A stretch of 64,000 nt of DNA from Sphagnum compactum (Eukaryota > Bryophyta > Sphagnopsida > Sphagnales), in assembly GCA_965153455.1 (NCBI GenBank), contig OZ234498.1:3472001-3536000 (forward strand). The letters are read 5' to 3'. Positions 45,960 through 58,100 of this stretch are shown piece after piece (the first letter of the stretch is position 1; each line of letters opens with the position of its first letter). The position numbers and the translations under genes are program-made. The notes beneath the pieces were generated by a model. The model was not told where the DNA came from. It ran no database searches and was given only the letters and a program-made list of their open reading frames with translations.

Positions 45960-46600
45960 AAGAAATTACCTATGCCCTAGTATTGTTCTTAAGTTATATA
46001 CAAGCAATACCTATGTTCCAATTTTGATTATAGGTTATAATACCTATTATATCACTGTTATAAACATTACAAATTATTGGAACATTTTCAAAACTATGCA
46101 ATACCTATGGTTCAAATTTGCCTAAGGGTTACAATCCCTATGACAACATTGTTATAATCATTACAAATTATTGAAACATTCTCAAAACTATGCAATACCT
46201 ATGGTCCAAATTTACCTAGAGGTTACAATACCTATGATGTCACTATAATAACCATTACATATTATAGAAACATTATCAAAACTATGCAATACTTATGTTC
46301 CAATTTTGCCTAAATGTTACAATACCTATGATATCACTGTTTGATTCATTACATATTATTGAAACATTCTGAAAACTATGCAATTATACTTATGTTCCAA
46401 TTTTTCTTACACATTACAATACCTATGATATCACTATTATAACCTTTACAAATTATGGGCACATTCTAAAAACTATGCAATATTTATGTTCCAATTTGCC
46501 TAGATATTACAATACCTATGAGATCATTGTTATAACCATGATAGATTATTGAAACATTATCAAAAGTATGCAATCCCTATGATTTTAGTATTCCCAATTT
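45960..46600 (+). repeat. Minisatellite, about 94-bp unit, six to seven copies
   Basis: AAACTATGCAAT(A)CCTATG recurs at about 46091, 46185, 46277, 46372, 46469 and 46561, each preceded by ATTATTGAAACATT.TCA and followed by TTCCAATTT(T)GCCTA, a TTACAATACCTATGA block and TCACTGTTATAACCATTACA. The 92-97 bp period is regular. Confidence 0.92.
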
Positions 46601-49600
46601 CAATACCTACGTGTGCTATATAATAGGGTCAACACCTAAGATGTCATAATGTAACATGTAATTGAACTTGAAATAAATCATTTGTTATATTATTTATCAA
46701 TATGAAAAATAAAACAATCGTGAATGAAGTGAAAGAGGGTTTAGTTGTACCTCAAAATGCAAAGTCCTCAAATATCATACTTTCATATTGCACTCATTTT
46801 AAAATATTTTTCCTCAATAAACCCTAGCCACCTTTCCCATAATAATTTTTAAACCCTAAACAAATTAACGATCCCATGTTGATAATATTGATCTAATAAA
46901 AAAAAGGCCTCAAGTTTCACGGCTAACAATTTTAGTGATCCCATATTTTAAGGCTAGGTGGAGGAAGTCGATGTTTTTATGAAAATAAATAACGGAGAAA
47001 GAAATCCCAAAAATGAAGGGAGATAATGGCCAACACTTCCCTATTTTGAAATGGTGGACTCACACATTTTTACTTTAAAAGAATGGGATCAGACTGAAAT
47101 AGTTCATTTGTCGTTTTCATTGTGGTAATTGGTACCAATGTGAATGTGGTTTCAATATAAATGCACAACTGCAAATACTAGTTATTATTTTCCTTTGTCT
47201 TCACAAAAGTGCAAGGCCTAGGCTCCAGCAAGTTATATAGACCAATGCATGCACATGTAGTAATCCTATAATAGCACATACAGAAACCAATGTGGGTGTG
47301 GTTTCACCCTAGCTTACAACATGAATGTGAGTTGTTTGTAACATGTGAAGAATGGTCCTACATGCAAAGTCAAGTGGAATCCATTGCAAGGAACTTCAAA
47401 AAGATATTTGGTTACATGGCAGCACTAGATAGAATCTAGATTATTTGGCCATGGGTGTCCAAAAGAGAATCAATGTTCAACTTCCTTGTAATTTTGAATG
47501 AAGCTTGTATGAAATGATTCATCATTTCCTCCATAAGAGACCCATATTCCATCATCACACATGTGAGACCTAATGGCTAATGGAGATGAAACTTTCAAAC
47601 TAGCTAGACAAACCCCAAAAGAACGCATTGAGTTCAAAGACGACTATCTAATTCCAAGGGAAGGAATGCGATATGAAAATCTAAAATGCAATAGACAAGG
47701 TTTATGCATGTTGCACTGATGAAGCATGGTTATATGAACAACCCCAAACCACCATGTTTCCAATTCAACATATCAACTTGCCAAAGGCCTCCACACCATC
47801 ACAAACCCTACCTAGCGGCAAAGAAACAATATTCTTCAATTCACATTATCATTATTGAAGCTTGTGAATTTTCTAATATGACTCCTCATATATTCAACAT
47901 CAAACAAAGTACAATAGTAAGAATGTAATTTAGGAAATCTCATAAAGATGAGATAAATTCCCTAACTAAACAATAAATCACTAATAGCTGCCAAGATCGG
48001 AAGACTAACGTGAATAGATAACTTCCTTACAATTTGGAACCTAATCTATCTACCCAACTAGATTTGCTAGAGGCTAAAATAGAGAGTGAAAATTTTTATC
48101 AATAAAGTTATGGAAAAAGGAAGCAAGCTATTGATAAATTCATTTCACAAACTTCATGTTGGCATCATGTTGGCATTGTGGTGACCCAAGAAAATATGCT
48201 TGATAGATGATTGAATTCATTAAAAGAAATCTTGTGTTGGCAACTGGTCATTTTGCAATTACATGTGAATATGTGTCATTTGCAACTTTTTCACAACTAT
48301 TAACCACCCTTGAAAACTTTGTGACTATTTTACAACTATGTTGTGACTTGTGACTCCATTGCAACTATTTGCAAGTGCATCCCTCCATGTGAACAACTTT
48401 CAAATGCATTTCATACATGAACAGGTTATTAAATCCTATTACAATCACATTAATAATCAAAATGCACTTGCAGTTGTTTCATGAGTATATTAAAGATATT
48501 TCTAAGGTTTATTATTAAATTATTATTAAGGTTATAAGGTTTTTTTTTTTAAATTTAAATTATTAAGGGTTTGTTAAGTTTATTAATGTTATGTTAAGGG
48601 TATTACATGTTAGTTCCAAAGCCTTCCCCAAAATTTGGAATTCAACTTCAGATTAGGTTTATTCCATTTAGATTGCAGCCAACTAAAACTAATAACTTGC
48701 CTAAATAAATACCCATGCTTATGACATGGGGTATTAATGTAAGAGAAAATTGATGAGGAACATAATTAGGCAAAAAAATGAGACATAAACAATGTAAAAT
48801 CTCACCCTTTTTTTTTCCCCTAGACACTAGTTCACCAACTCACACCTTTACAATTTATCCCATAAGGTTTGCCCAAAGTTGAATTGAATTGTCACAACTT
48901 TAAAAAGTAGGGTTTGGTACTTGCACTTTAAAAAGCCTTGAGTTGACAACATCCAGAAAACCTGGGCCTATTTTTAGAGGGAGAACAGCCCAGCTCAGGT
49001 TCTGAGTTCAAGCAAAAGGCAGTTGCATGAAATTTGTAGTGAAAATTGGGTGCATGTTAAACTATAACTGGACACTAATAAGTCATTATGTTACTGAGTG
49101 GAATATCCAAGATTTTCACTTATATTTGTCAGAACATCAAGAGATGGGAAGAGAATTCAATTGCCCCAATTTTTGTTATCTGCAAATGTCAGAACAGAAG
49201 TGGAGGTAGTTGCAGATGGTACCTTAAGCATTTATAAATTACAAATACTTGCAAAGATGAAAGAAGAAGAGTAGAGAAACTTGTGCTCAGTAGAAGTACA
49301 AACAGGCGCAGAGGTCAGAAGACAAAAGAGCAAACACATGTTCAATAGGTGAGAATAGTAATGAAACACGTGGTCAAAAAGACATTCTAAGATGCACAAG
49401 GGTATAGAAAAATGTGCTTTATACAGAGTCATACTTCAAGAGGTTCATACAAGGTTAATTAATAGGAGCTACAAACCCACAGGGGATGGATAACATGTGC
49501 AAGCTTATATCCCACTGGATAACACGCTTTTGAAATGGTAAGCAGAAATTGACCACTAACACATCACTTTGTAGTAGATGATGGCACATGAAAACATCAC

Positions 49601-50050
49601 TTGGGTGTTCCTAGGAGCAGCACAACATCATCACAGTGTGAAAATTGAGGTTACATTTCCAAGGTCCACAATGTTGGAGCAGGTATCTCTTTTGAGTTCA
49701 TGATCCATCCACCTTCAGTTGTTGGTCAGAGATCATCATCAAGTTTCTACTTCTGATGGTGAAAACATGCCAAAGCTGTGTGTGCATTTAGATCAGTTGG
49801 TGCCTTGCAAGTATGGTGGATGTCTCTCTTGCAATGAGCAAAAAAACCAGGGCTCACTTGCAGCCCCAAGAAATACATCCACCATGCTTGCTGTTATTTG
49901 CTGGTGGAACATCATCATCATCATCACCTATCAGTTAGCCTTTCAGGACTATTGTTGTGCACTACTACTACTACTAATAGGTGAAATCAAACTTCAAGTA
50001 GAGAGAAAAAACCTAACTGAGAAAAACATGTATCCAGCAAAGCACTGAAA
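46600..50050. other. Gene-free region up to the GRAS 3' end
   Basis: 46600-48230 shows no gene. 48230-48620 is the second copy of the CAACTATTT-rich dispersed repeat also seen at 10240-10560. 48640-49200 is AT-rich. From about 49200 the G+C content rises toward the GRAS gene and probably includes its 3' UTR; an ATC run (49911-49924) and an ACT run (49960-49975) are microsatellites. Short open frames are unremarkable. Confidence 0.45.
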
Positions 50051-50061
50051 GCCCAATGCCA

Positions 50062-52300
50062 CTAGTGCCATGCTGATGCTACAACTAGAGGTCGATTCAT
50101 CCAGCCCAATAATAAAGCTGCACCTTCCTCTTTCAATCGGTACTTATCACTGTAGGACTCCAGCAATGTCTTGATTGTGCGGTTTACTGAAGAGCTCAGA
50201 GGGTAAGGCTGGAAGCCTGCCATAGTCATCCGAGCCTTCCATTTTCCGAGCATTTCATACCTTTCCACTCGCTCACTGCCTTCGCAAGCAATTACATTCA
50301 CAATGTCACGGGCTAAACAATTTTGCTCTACTTTGACACGATCCTGACTTTCACGTGCCAAAGTAATGTCCAAAGACTCAAAGATGGCTGAGTAGTAGCT
50401 CAGGGTTTCCATGAACCGTGGGAAAAATGGAGCTGTATTTGTGTTAGCTTCATGCTCAACAAGTGTGACCACCTTGGGTCGAAGGCTCTTCACCATCCGC
50501 AATATACGGTCCCGGGGGTTGGTAGTACAGACACTTTCATCAGGCATATGATGAAGTTGTAGGGCAAAATTGACAGCCAGTGCTTCCCCAGGCTGTCGCT
50601 CCAGCATCCACTCCTGCACCTGCGTGCCATTCTTTGCCACTGGATGGAACACAAAAGGCACCCCAACAGCTTGGGCAAGATTCCTGAGTCGTATACCCAC
50701 TAGCTCTACACCTCCTGTAGGTGACATCCCTGAGAACCCTGATGCAGGATCATCCACCCCTGTGATCCGAAGATGAGGAGGACCACCTGGTCGGGCAGCT
50801 AGAGCTTGTATGAGTGTCATCCACTGCCCACCCTGAGCTATTTCAAAATCGATAATATGCACCCGTTGCTCATTCTGAAAGGCCTCTGCAATAGCTCCAT
50901 TTGCTGCCATGTACCCAAACTTAAAGTAGGGACAAACTTCATACAGGATTTGCATAGCTGAGAGTAAATCGGCAGTTGGTGCTTCCTTGCACCTCAGTGC
51001 TTTGTACAGCCCTTTACCAGTTGAAGCTATTCGAGCAATGAGACCCTCCATCATGTAGGCTGCAAGCCGCTGCATTGGGTTACCATAAATGGACACCACC
51101 TGATGCAGCTGCGCTATGAGCACGTTTGCCAATGGCAAATCATTGTTTGCGACAGCTTCTGCACATGCTACAAGCAACTGTTCTGACTGGCTCCTTGTGT
51201 CCATCACAGCTTTCACCTGCCGTTGAGGTCAAAAGGAGTCAGTAACTAACATAGCTCTGGAACAAAAAGACAAGATTCTTCAACTAGTAGCTCCCAAGTC
51301 CCTGGCACATGAAACCCTGAAGCTTTCCTTAAGAGCATAGCATGCAATCCAAGGGAAAGTCTAAATGCTCCTCCTTCATACATTAAAAATGAGACCAAAC
51401 TGTATAGTCCTGCTCACTCACATAACAAATTCTCTGCATATGTGAGAGGGATCTGGAGCTTACATCTTCTGGGACAGCAGTTGAATAAGTATCTGAGCTG
51501 CTTGGGGACTGAGCAGATGCAGCAGATGTTGCAGAAACCTCATGTGACTGTGAGTCAAGGGGGGAAGTTCTCTCAACTGCAAGGAGTTCTTCAAGGGTAT
51601 CTACCCAACCCCCATCAGCAGAGAGTGTATTGCGTCTCTGACTAAGGGATGCTGCCAGATCTGTTTCATCTTCATCATCATTGTCATCTAGTAAAGCATT
51701 CTCCAAGACTTGCAGCATGTGTGCGACATCACTACGCATCTCCTTTTTCGCATACCCACTATGTGCTTGTTGTGCGTATTGTTGTTCAGCAACATGGTTG
51801 CGAGCTGCTAGGTTGTATGTTGTTGTATTGAAGGAGGAATGGGTGGTAACAGTTGATTCAGAGGATGTGGGTGCCAACATGGCCGAGGAGGAGGAGGTGC
51901 TGTGATGTGAAGATAATTCCCCATTTGGCTGCCCATAAAACTCAGCATCCTCATGGGTATGGAACTTGGATTCCAAAGACACCTCACTGCGGAAGGATGT
52001 CTCACTATGGAAAGAAACAGAGCTCCAACCTTGCCCACTGGTTGGTGCTATGTCTGATGCAGCCTGGGATGAGTCTGGTGGTGACAGTGGTGAGATTGGT
52101 GAGCCCTGCTGGTTCTTCATTTGATGTTGTAGTTCATACTGCACATGAGCTTGTCTCTGTTGTGCCTTGTCAGTATAAGTTTGTTTTGCAGGGTAATAGC
52201 CAGGCACCACCTGTTGACTATTTGCTGTATCCTGAAGATACACACTCTCTCTGCTGCTGCTCCCGCCACCCTTGAAGTCTGGACGATATTGCACACTCAT
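50062..52300 (-). CDS. GRAS-family transcriptional regulator, PAT1 branch, two exons
   Basis: GRAS proteins are plant nuclear regulators; PAT1-branch members act in phytochrome A and stress signalling. Exons: 52300-51464 and 51216-50062, with a 247-nt GT..AG intron, giving 663 residues. The first ATG in frame is at 52300 (MSVQYRPDFKGG); a stop lies further upstream. Residues 1-280 are Gln/Ser/Thr-rich, with little similarity expected. The GRAS domain (about 288-663) is complete: LLVACAEAVANND (LHR I), NPMQRLAAYMMEGL, YFKFGYMAANGAIAEAF, VHIID at 398-402 followed by QGGQWMTLIQALAARPGGPP, FFPRFMETLSYYSAIFESLD (PFYRE region), LARDIVNVIACEGSERVERY, and a C-terminal SAW motif at 660-662. CxxPYxKFGYMxANGAIAEA is diagnostic of the PAT1 branch. 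Confidence 0.96.
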
Positions 52301-52339
52301 GTTTTCTGAAAGCAGCTGCTTGACTTCAATGCCAAGACC

Positions 52340-53652
52340 ACAAGAAGACCTGCCCACAGCTAGCTAGTAGTACTACCACTTCCTGTATTCACCTTGCACA
52401 GGAATTACAGCTTCTTCAATTTTGGACACCATCAACAAAAGGTGTAAACCCCAGCAGGCTGTGAGTACTGTCACTTTTACCCTACTTCTGCCTGCCAAGG
52501 GTTTCTGCAGCACACAAGACTGAAGCCACAAGACCAGCCAATAGGTACTTCAATTCTCTGCAACTCTGTCCCAACCAAAAACCAAAACCCCACTCAGTAC
52601 CTAACTGAAATCAACAAACTAAAGCTTCCTGTCATTTGTTTCCACAACAACAACAACAATAATGCTTCCAGGAGCTCCAAGGCCAGCTATGCCTTGGAAG
52701 GCATATTAGAAACAGTCAAACTCCATCACTAGCTAGGCTGAAATAGAGATCCAGTTTCCTATGAGCAAATGTCCCCTGCTTTAACCCCAGGGGTGATGGC
52801 TTGATGGTACTGCCCCTGTTTGATATCACAAAGGTCCTGGGTCCAACCCAAGGTCCCAAGGTTCAAGCAGGTGAAAGCCCTGCCATGTTGTCTGCCATTA
52901 GGCCCGACTTGGGGGTATTGTGGTGCAACCGCTGTGGACATGGCGATTAGGTAATGGCCTGACTTGGGGGTATTGTGGTACGACCCCTGTTTGATAACAC
53001 AAAGGTCCCAGGTTCACACCAGGGTCTTGGGTTCAATCTGTTGGTGAGCAGGTGAAAGCCCTGCCATGTCCTCTGCCACTAGGCCCTGACTTGGGGTTAT
53101 TGCCAACAGCTTGTCAGTTGGGTCTCCTATTGTGTTCCAAAATACAAATAAAAATTCCCCTGCTCTTTTTACTGGAAGACAGAAGCTGGCATCGGCACAA
53201 AGCCACAAAAGAGAACCAGAAGATCACGATTTAGAATAAATTCATGAGGAAGCGGTATTTTAACATGCCTTCAGCCAATGAACCTGGAAAACACTACCTT
53301 AAATGCTCCACAGCAATAACCTGGAATGCCTTACCAATCTAACAAGAGAAAGAGTACCAAGACTCTCCTGTACATGCATATTCGTATACAATTCAGGCCT
53401 AATTACAATCAATCAATCAATTACACGTGGAGGTATGAGCTCCGCCACTGTCTAATTACATAGACACAAGACATCTAATCAGATTCTCCAACACAAAAGC
53501 GCTGCAGCAAATACCTGGCGTGCTCCCGAAAACAAACAAAACAAACCTTCTTCAAAACATCCACTAAGAAAAAACAAACACAAACCTTCTTCATCAAACC
53601 CCGGGGAGAGATAAACAAAAGGAAAAGAAGCTACAATACTGTGCAGAGCTTA
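52340..53652 (-). other. Probable leader intron of the GRAS gene
   Basis: A donor, TTCCT|GTAAGC, at 53653/53652 on the minus strand and an acceptor-like TGGGCAG near 52352 suggest an intron of about 1.3 kb upstream of the start codon. It carries the SINE-like duplication (52782-53105) and otherwise no open frame of note. Boundaries are by eye. Confidence 0.45.
52782..53105 (+). mobile_element. tRNA-derived SINE-like sequence, partly duplicated
   Basis: Two related blocks (about 52782-52975 and 52960-53105) share CTGTTTGATA.CACAAAGGTCC, GCAGGTGAAAGCCCTGCCATGT, CTCTGCCA.TAGGCCC and GACTTGGGG. In the first, GGTGATGGCTTGATGGTAC resembles an A box. A B-box-like GGTTCACACC or GGGTCCAACCC follows at about the right distance in both. 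This pattern is typical of tRNA-related SINE heads, but no 3' tail or target duplication was defined. Confidence 0.5.
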
Positions 53653-54060
53653 CAGGAACTGTGGTAGGAGAAAGGCGTGCGCTAGAAGAGCAGCAGAGGA
53701 AGAAGAAGAAGAAGAAGAAGTAAAAGCTCCTTATTATTTCCAATACACAAAACCGTCATCTTCTTTCTCCCCACCAACACCCTCAAAATCTTCGCACACA
53801 TTCGCAACGACCACAGTGCAGTCGACTCTTGACGGAATCCAACACCGCAACTTCCGCAAGAGAGACAAAAAGCGCGCGCGCACAAAAATGTAAAGATCTC
53901 CTGGCAGACGACAACAATAACAACAACAAAATTTCCTTCTTCGGAAGATTGTCCTCCGATTGTAGCGCTGGTGATGACACCTTCTGTTCCTTTGCTTTCC
54001 TTCCTTGGTTCCTGGCTTGCAAAATACGACCACGTTTTTTGTCTCCCCAACACAAGCCTA
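53653..54060 (-). promoter_or_regulatory. Non-coding first exon and promoter region of the GRAS gene
   Basis: This stretch is richer in G+C than its surroundings and, read on the minus strand, contains a CTT run (plus-strand GAA run at 53699-53721) of the kind common in plant leaders. It ends at the donor at 53652. Open frames here reflect the microsatellite. The transcription start is probably near 54050; no clear TATA box was found. Confidence 0.45.
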
Positions 54061-54177
54061 CTTTTTCCACCCTCCTCCTTCTTATTTCTGGCCTCTTGTT
54101 TTTACTAAGCCCGTCCGCACAGACATAATTATGAAAATGCTTTGCTCGCGTTAGTAAAATGATGAATTCCTATTAGT

Positions 54178-54840
54178 GTAGCTCCACCTGTGCTCACTAT
54201 GTGACCCAGCAAAAATAAAACCAGATGAAGATAAATCAAAACATGTCGGTTTGGCTCAGCAAAATGGTTTTGGCCCAGCATTTTCCAGTACAGGATACTA
54301 TGAGGCTGGTAAACGGGCGCAAGCAGACCCTAATAACCGAATAAGAGTATCTCCAGCTGTGGTGCTCAGTAGGTGGAAAATCAGATGAAGAAAAATCAAA
54401 ACATGCCAGCGGGTTTGGCTGAGCAAAATGTTTTTTCCCAGCATTTTCCAGTAGAGGATACTGAGGCTGGTAAACGGTCCAGCAGACCCAAATAAGAGCA
54501 TCTCCAGCGGTGGAGCTCAATATGTGGCCCAGCGAATGAAAATCAGATGAAGAAAAATCAAAACATGCTGGTTTGGCTCAGCAAAATCATTTTGCCCAGC
54601 ATTTCCCAGTACACGATACTGAGGCTGGTAAAAGGCAGAGCCTAACAAGACCATCTCCAGCGGTGGTGCTTAGTAAGTGGCCCAGCAATAGAAATTCAGA
54701 TGAAGAAAAATCAAAACATACCAGTTTGGCTCAGCAAAATGGTTTTGGCCCAGTATTTTCTAGTGCACAGTAGAGAGGCTGCTAAAAGGCGCAGCAGATC
54801 CTTATAAGGGTATCTGCAACGGTGGTGCTCACTAATACGA
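54178..54840 (+). repeat. Minisatellite, about 160-bp unit, four copies, with MITE-like motifs
   Basis: Units start (CAGATGAAGA.AAATCAAAACAT) at 54222, 54382, 54544 and 54697. Each contains GGTTTGGCTCAGCAAAAT, TTTTGGCCCAGCATTTTCCA, GATACTGAGGCTGGTAAA and TAAGAGCATCTCCAGCGGTG. The last motif is like a Tourist-MITE terminus with its TAA. The array begins at about 54178 with GCTCCACCTGTGCTCACTATG. Confidence 0.9.
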
Positions 54841-54849
54841 CTTTGCAAA

Positions 54850-54950
54850 AATCCAAGTTTTGATATTTACTTTTTTCCAACCCCACCCCAAACCTAAAAC
54901 TGGGACTCCAAATAGGTTGGAGATTAAAAATAGCAAACGACTTGGCGAAT
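54850..54950 (+). repeat. Dispersed repeat shared with about 57690-57780
   Basis: TTTTTTCCAACC.(T/C)ACCC followed by ACTAAAACTGGGA.T, an AGG(T/)TGG(G)AGA block and AGCAAA or AGCCAAT recur at 57715-57785 in the same orientation. The similarity is short and moderate. Confidence 0.5.
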
Positions 54951-54969
54951 GAGAATCAAGGAGCAACAG

Positions 54970-55150
54970 TCAGGTCACATTTATTACACTCATCTCTGAT
55001 GGGTGGGAGCTTTGCTGTCCCTTTCACCAGCCTTAGCAAATTGTGCAAAAATGCTGGGCCAAAACGGCATTTTTTTTTTGACTTTTCTTCATCTAATTTT
55101 CATTTGTAGGGTCTCATACTGAGCAACTGGTGTAGTTGCTTAGTTATCTT
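54970..55150 (-). repeat. Inverted, diverged copy of the 160-bp unit
   Basis: Read on the minus strand, 55150-54970 gives CAGTTGCTCAGTATG, GAAAATTAGATGAAGAAAAG, TTTTGGCCCAGCATTTTTGC, then GCTGGTGAAAGGGACAGCA, matching the order of the direct units at 54178-54840. Together the two arms could fold back over about 180 bp. Confidence 0.7.
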
Positions 55151-58100
55151 GAGTGAACTAAGAGTTCAATGGGTAGTAAGTACCTAATAACTTTTTAACA
55201 GACAAAGGTTCTTGCAAATTTCTTGTGCAATTTCAAAAAAATTATAACTCTGGCAACAGAGCCGCCAGTCTGTTTAATGTTGCCCACAAGTCCCCTCCCC
55301 AACTACCACCGGTCTAAAGGTCTAAAGCAGTGGCCTTTTCTTAACAGGCAAGATGACGCCAAAAAGAGAAATTTTAAATCAATTTTTTTTAAAAAACCAC
55401 CAGAATTTTTAATTTGGTTGGAGTTTGTAGCCATAAATATAAAAGGTTGATTAAAGATTTGTACTTCATGTCTGGTTTATATAGCCATATTTAGCCACCT
55501 AAAGCTCTTCCTATGGATGATTGCCATTTTTTTTCACATCTTCCTACCGATGTTCCTCACTTGGGCCACATTAAAAAGTCCCAAAAAAACACTGGCCAAT
55601 GTCTTAGTTGACCAGCAGCTATAAAAAGCCTACTAAGTTTGCATGTAATGTCACCATTGCAAACTCAGATATGGAACAAAGATTTTTGAGGTCCCCAGAA
55701 ACTTTTGAACTAAAAAGTGGTCTTTTATTTCACTAACCTTTTTGGAGCATTTGGAATTGAGGTTGTAAAGAGAACAACTTTCTGCCAAAAGTGAAGTCTG
55801 GTCTTGAAGAAAAGTGGTGGAAGGTAGGAAGGTAGTGAACTTTCCAAGCAAGAGTCATGATTTTTTTTCAATTTTTTGATATACAAAATTTCGAAGACTT
55901 TTAATCCCAAAAATTAGAAAATGTAGTTGAATTTACACTAGGGGGAAAAAAAAATTCTAAAAGTTTCCATTTTTTGGGTTTTTTAAATCTTAAAATTTGT
56001 TCCCCCCCCCCAAAAAAAAAAACACACAGAAATTTATATTCATCCTTTTTTAGAGGGGATTTTGGAAATCCATACATGAGTTGAAAACATTCCTCTTTTT
56101 TCTCTCTCTTTTTGTCCATAAATCATGATTCTTTGTCCCAAATTCATCATGTTATAGTGGCTATATATTCTTTGCATTTAAATGACATTCTTGTGGCCTA
56201 TGGGATTCCTACTATGGTTTCCAAAATCTTTTGTATAAGTTGTAAGGATTTTTGGTGAAATTCAAACTTCTCAATGAATGTAATAGCAGAAAAAAATTAG
56301 GTGGTATTTTTTAATGCCAAAGTTTACTTAGCCACTATAATGTTGAAATAGGTTTTCGAATAAAATGTTACATCTAAGAGGATAATATTTCTATGTTTGT
56401 GATTGAATTTAATTCATGTTTCTAGAGTTACATGTAGAACTCAAAGGCAACTCTCAACAACAAACAAGGCTACGACAATGATGATATGATAAAAAAAAAA
56501 TCAAAGATAGGGCTTCCGGAAGTAGAACTCGAAGTTAAGATTCTTCAAGGTTGTAGAAACATGAACTTTGCCCTGACAATTGCATACTTGACTCACCTTG
56601 TCTAATGCTTTAATATTGTTGGGTCATTCAATTCCTCAATTTTGAGTGAATTTAATTAGCTTAATTTTTTCCCATCAAAAAAGTAAATTGAACAATGTGG
56701 CCTAAATTCATCATCATCTATTTTTTGTTACTAGTCTTTGAGATAAGTTTCATGATAAAAGGTTGAGTTTATGTGTAATGTTTCAAAGATTTAATTGCAA
56801 TGACTACATTCTAACACATCATTGGTGCTTTGATATAAGATATCTCCCTACTTTATTATGGATTCCATGTAAAAAGGTATTTTGTCCACCTTTGATATTT
56901 TCATTGTGGATTTTTAAAAACTAATGAAATGCCATCAGAATGTTCAAGTACTATTTCAATTTATGTTTCAAAGTATTCTAGATATTATGCAAATAAAAAT
57001 TTGAACTAAGTAATTTCAACTTTTGAAAGATTATTCATTCCATGTTTCAAAAAATAAAATAAAGTTGATAATTGGTGTTCATGCAAATCAACCAATAAAT
57101 TCAAAACAAAAATGTACATTTCCATATATATTGATATGATAGTCATGAACTACATTTAATAGAAAACTGTCAAATTTTTTTATCAATGTCATACTTGAGC
57201 ACAAATGAAGAACTACAAAATATGAAATTGTGTATTTGGCAATAGAAACAAAAAAATACTTATACCAAATTTTTTTTTACATATATTCAATTTTACCCTA
57301 TGTAAGCTCCTTTCCAAAAATGTCATTGTTTCATCAATTATTTTTACAAAATGTTATGAAAAGTTGTATGTTTACCTATTATAATACGAAAGGAAAAGTG
57401 TCAACAATTGTGGCTTGAAAAGCTTAAGGGTTCCTATTTTCTTAGCTTTGTTAGATTCCAAGACAAAAGTTCCATTTTGTGATGTAACCTTTTGTCCTTG
57501 TCTTGTAAAGATCTAAGATTTTCACCTTAACGAACATATCTATGATCCCATGAAATGCTCAAATGTAAATCCTTTTTCTTTTTTAAATTTACAAATCTTA
57601 AATGGATTGAGTGATCATTTGTGAGCACCGGATAACTAGTGTTGGGTGGGTAAATTGATGAACCTACCACAATATTTCTCACATCTAATGTATGTGTCTC
57701 ACATTTTACTTACTTATTTTTTTCCAACCTTACCCATAAAACTAAAACTGGGATTGCACATAGGTGGGAGACTACTATTAGCCAATCATGAACATGAGCA
57801 ATTTATTGGACTCTTCTGAGGCTCTAGGGCTTTGAAAGTTGTGCAATTTTCCAAGGTTGCACTAGTCTTATAGTGGATCTTGGATCTGATTGTTATACCC
57901 AATCCAAGATTTCCAATGCATGGTTGCATACTGAGCATCTTTGGAGACGCTTTAAGAGTTTACTTTTTAATACTAGGTTTTTTATATGACCTCTACTAGC
58001 TTGAAAATCAAATCTAAGGGTCCCCTTCTAACCTCCCTAGGCATCAAATGAAAACCCATATGATACCCTGTCAATTCTCATGGAATTGGTTTTCACCTTA

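Noticed and set aside
52301-52357. Earlier start for the GRAS protein
   Set aside because: The extension would begin at GTG; the first ATG in frame is at 52300 and a stop codon lies a short way upstream.
52782-53105. Functional tRNA gene
   Set aside because: A- and B-box-like motifs are present, but no cloverleaf with an acceptor stem and anticodon arm can be folded.
53682-54053. 123-codon minus-strand frame with a poly-Leu end
   Set aside because: The Leu run is the CTT microsatellite of the GRAS leader; other frames of the same stretch are equally open.
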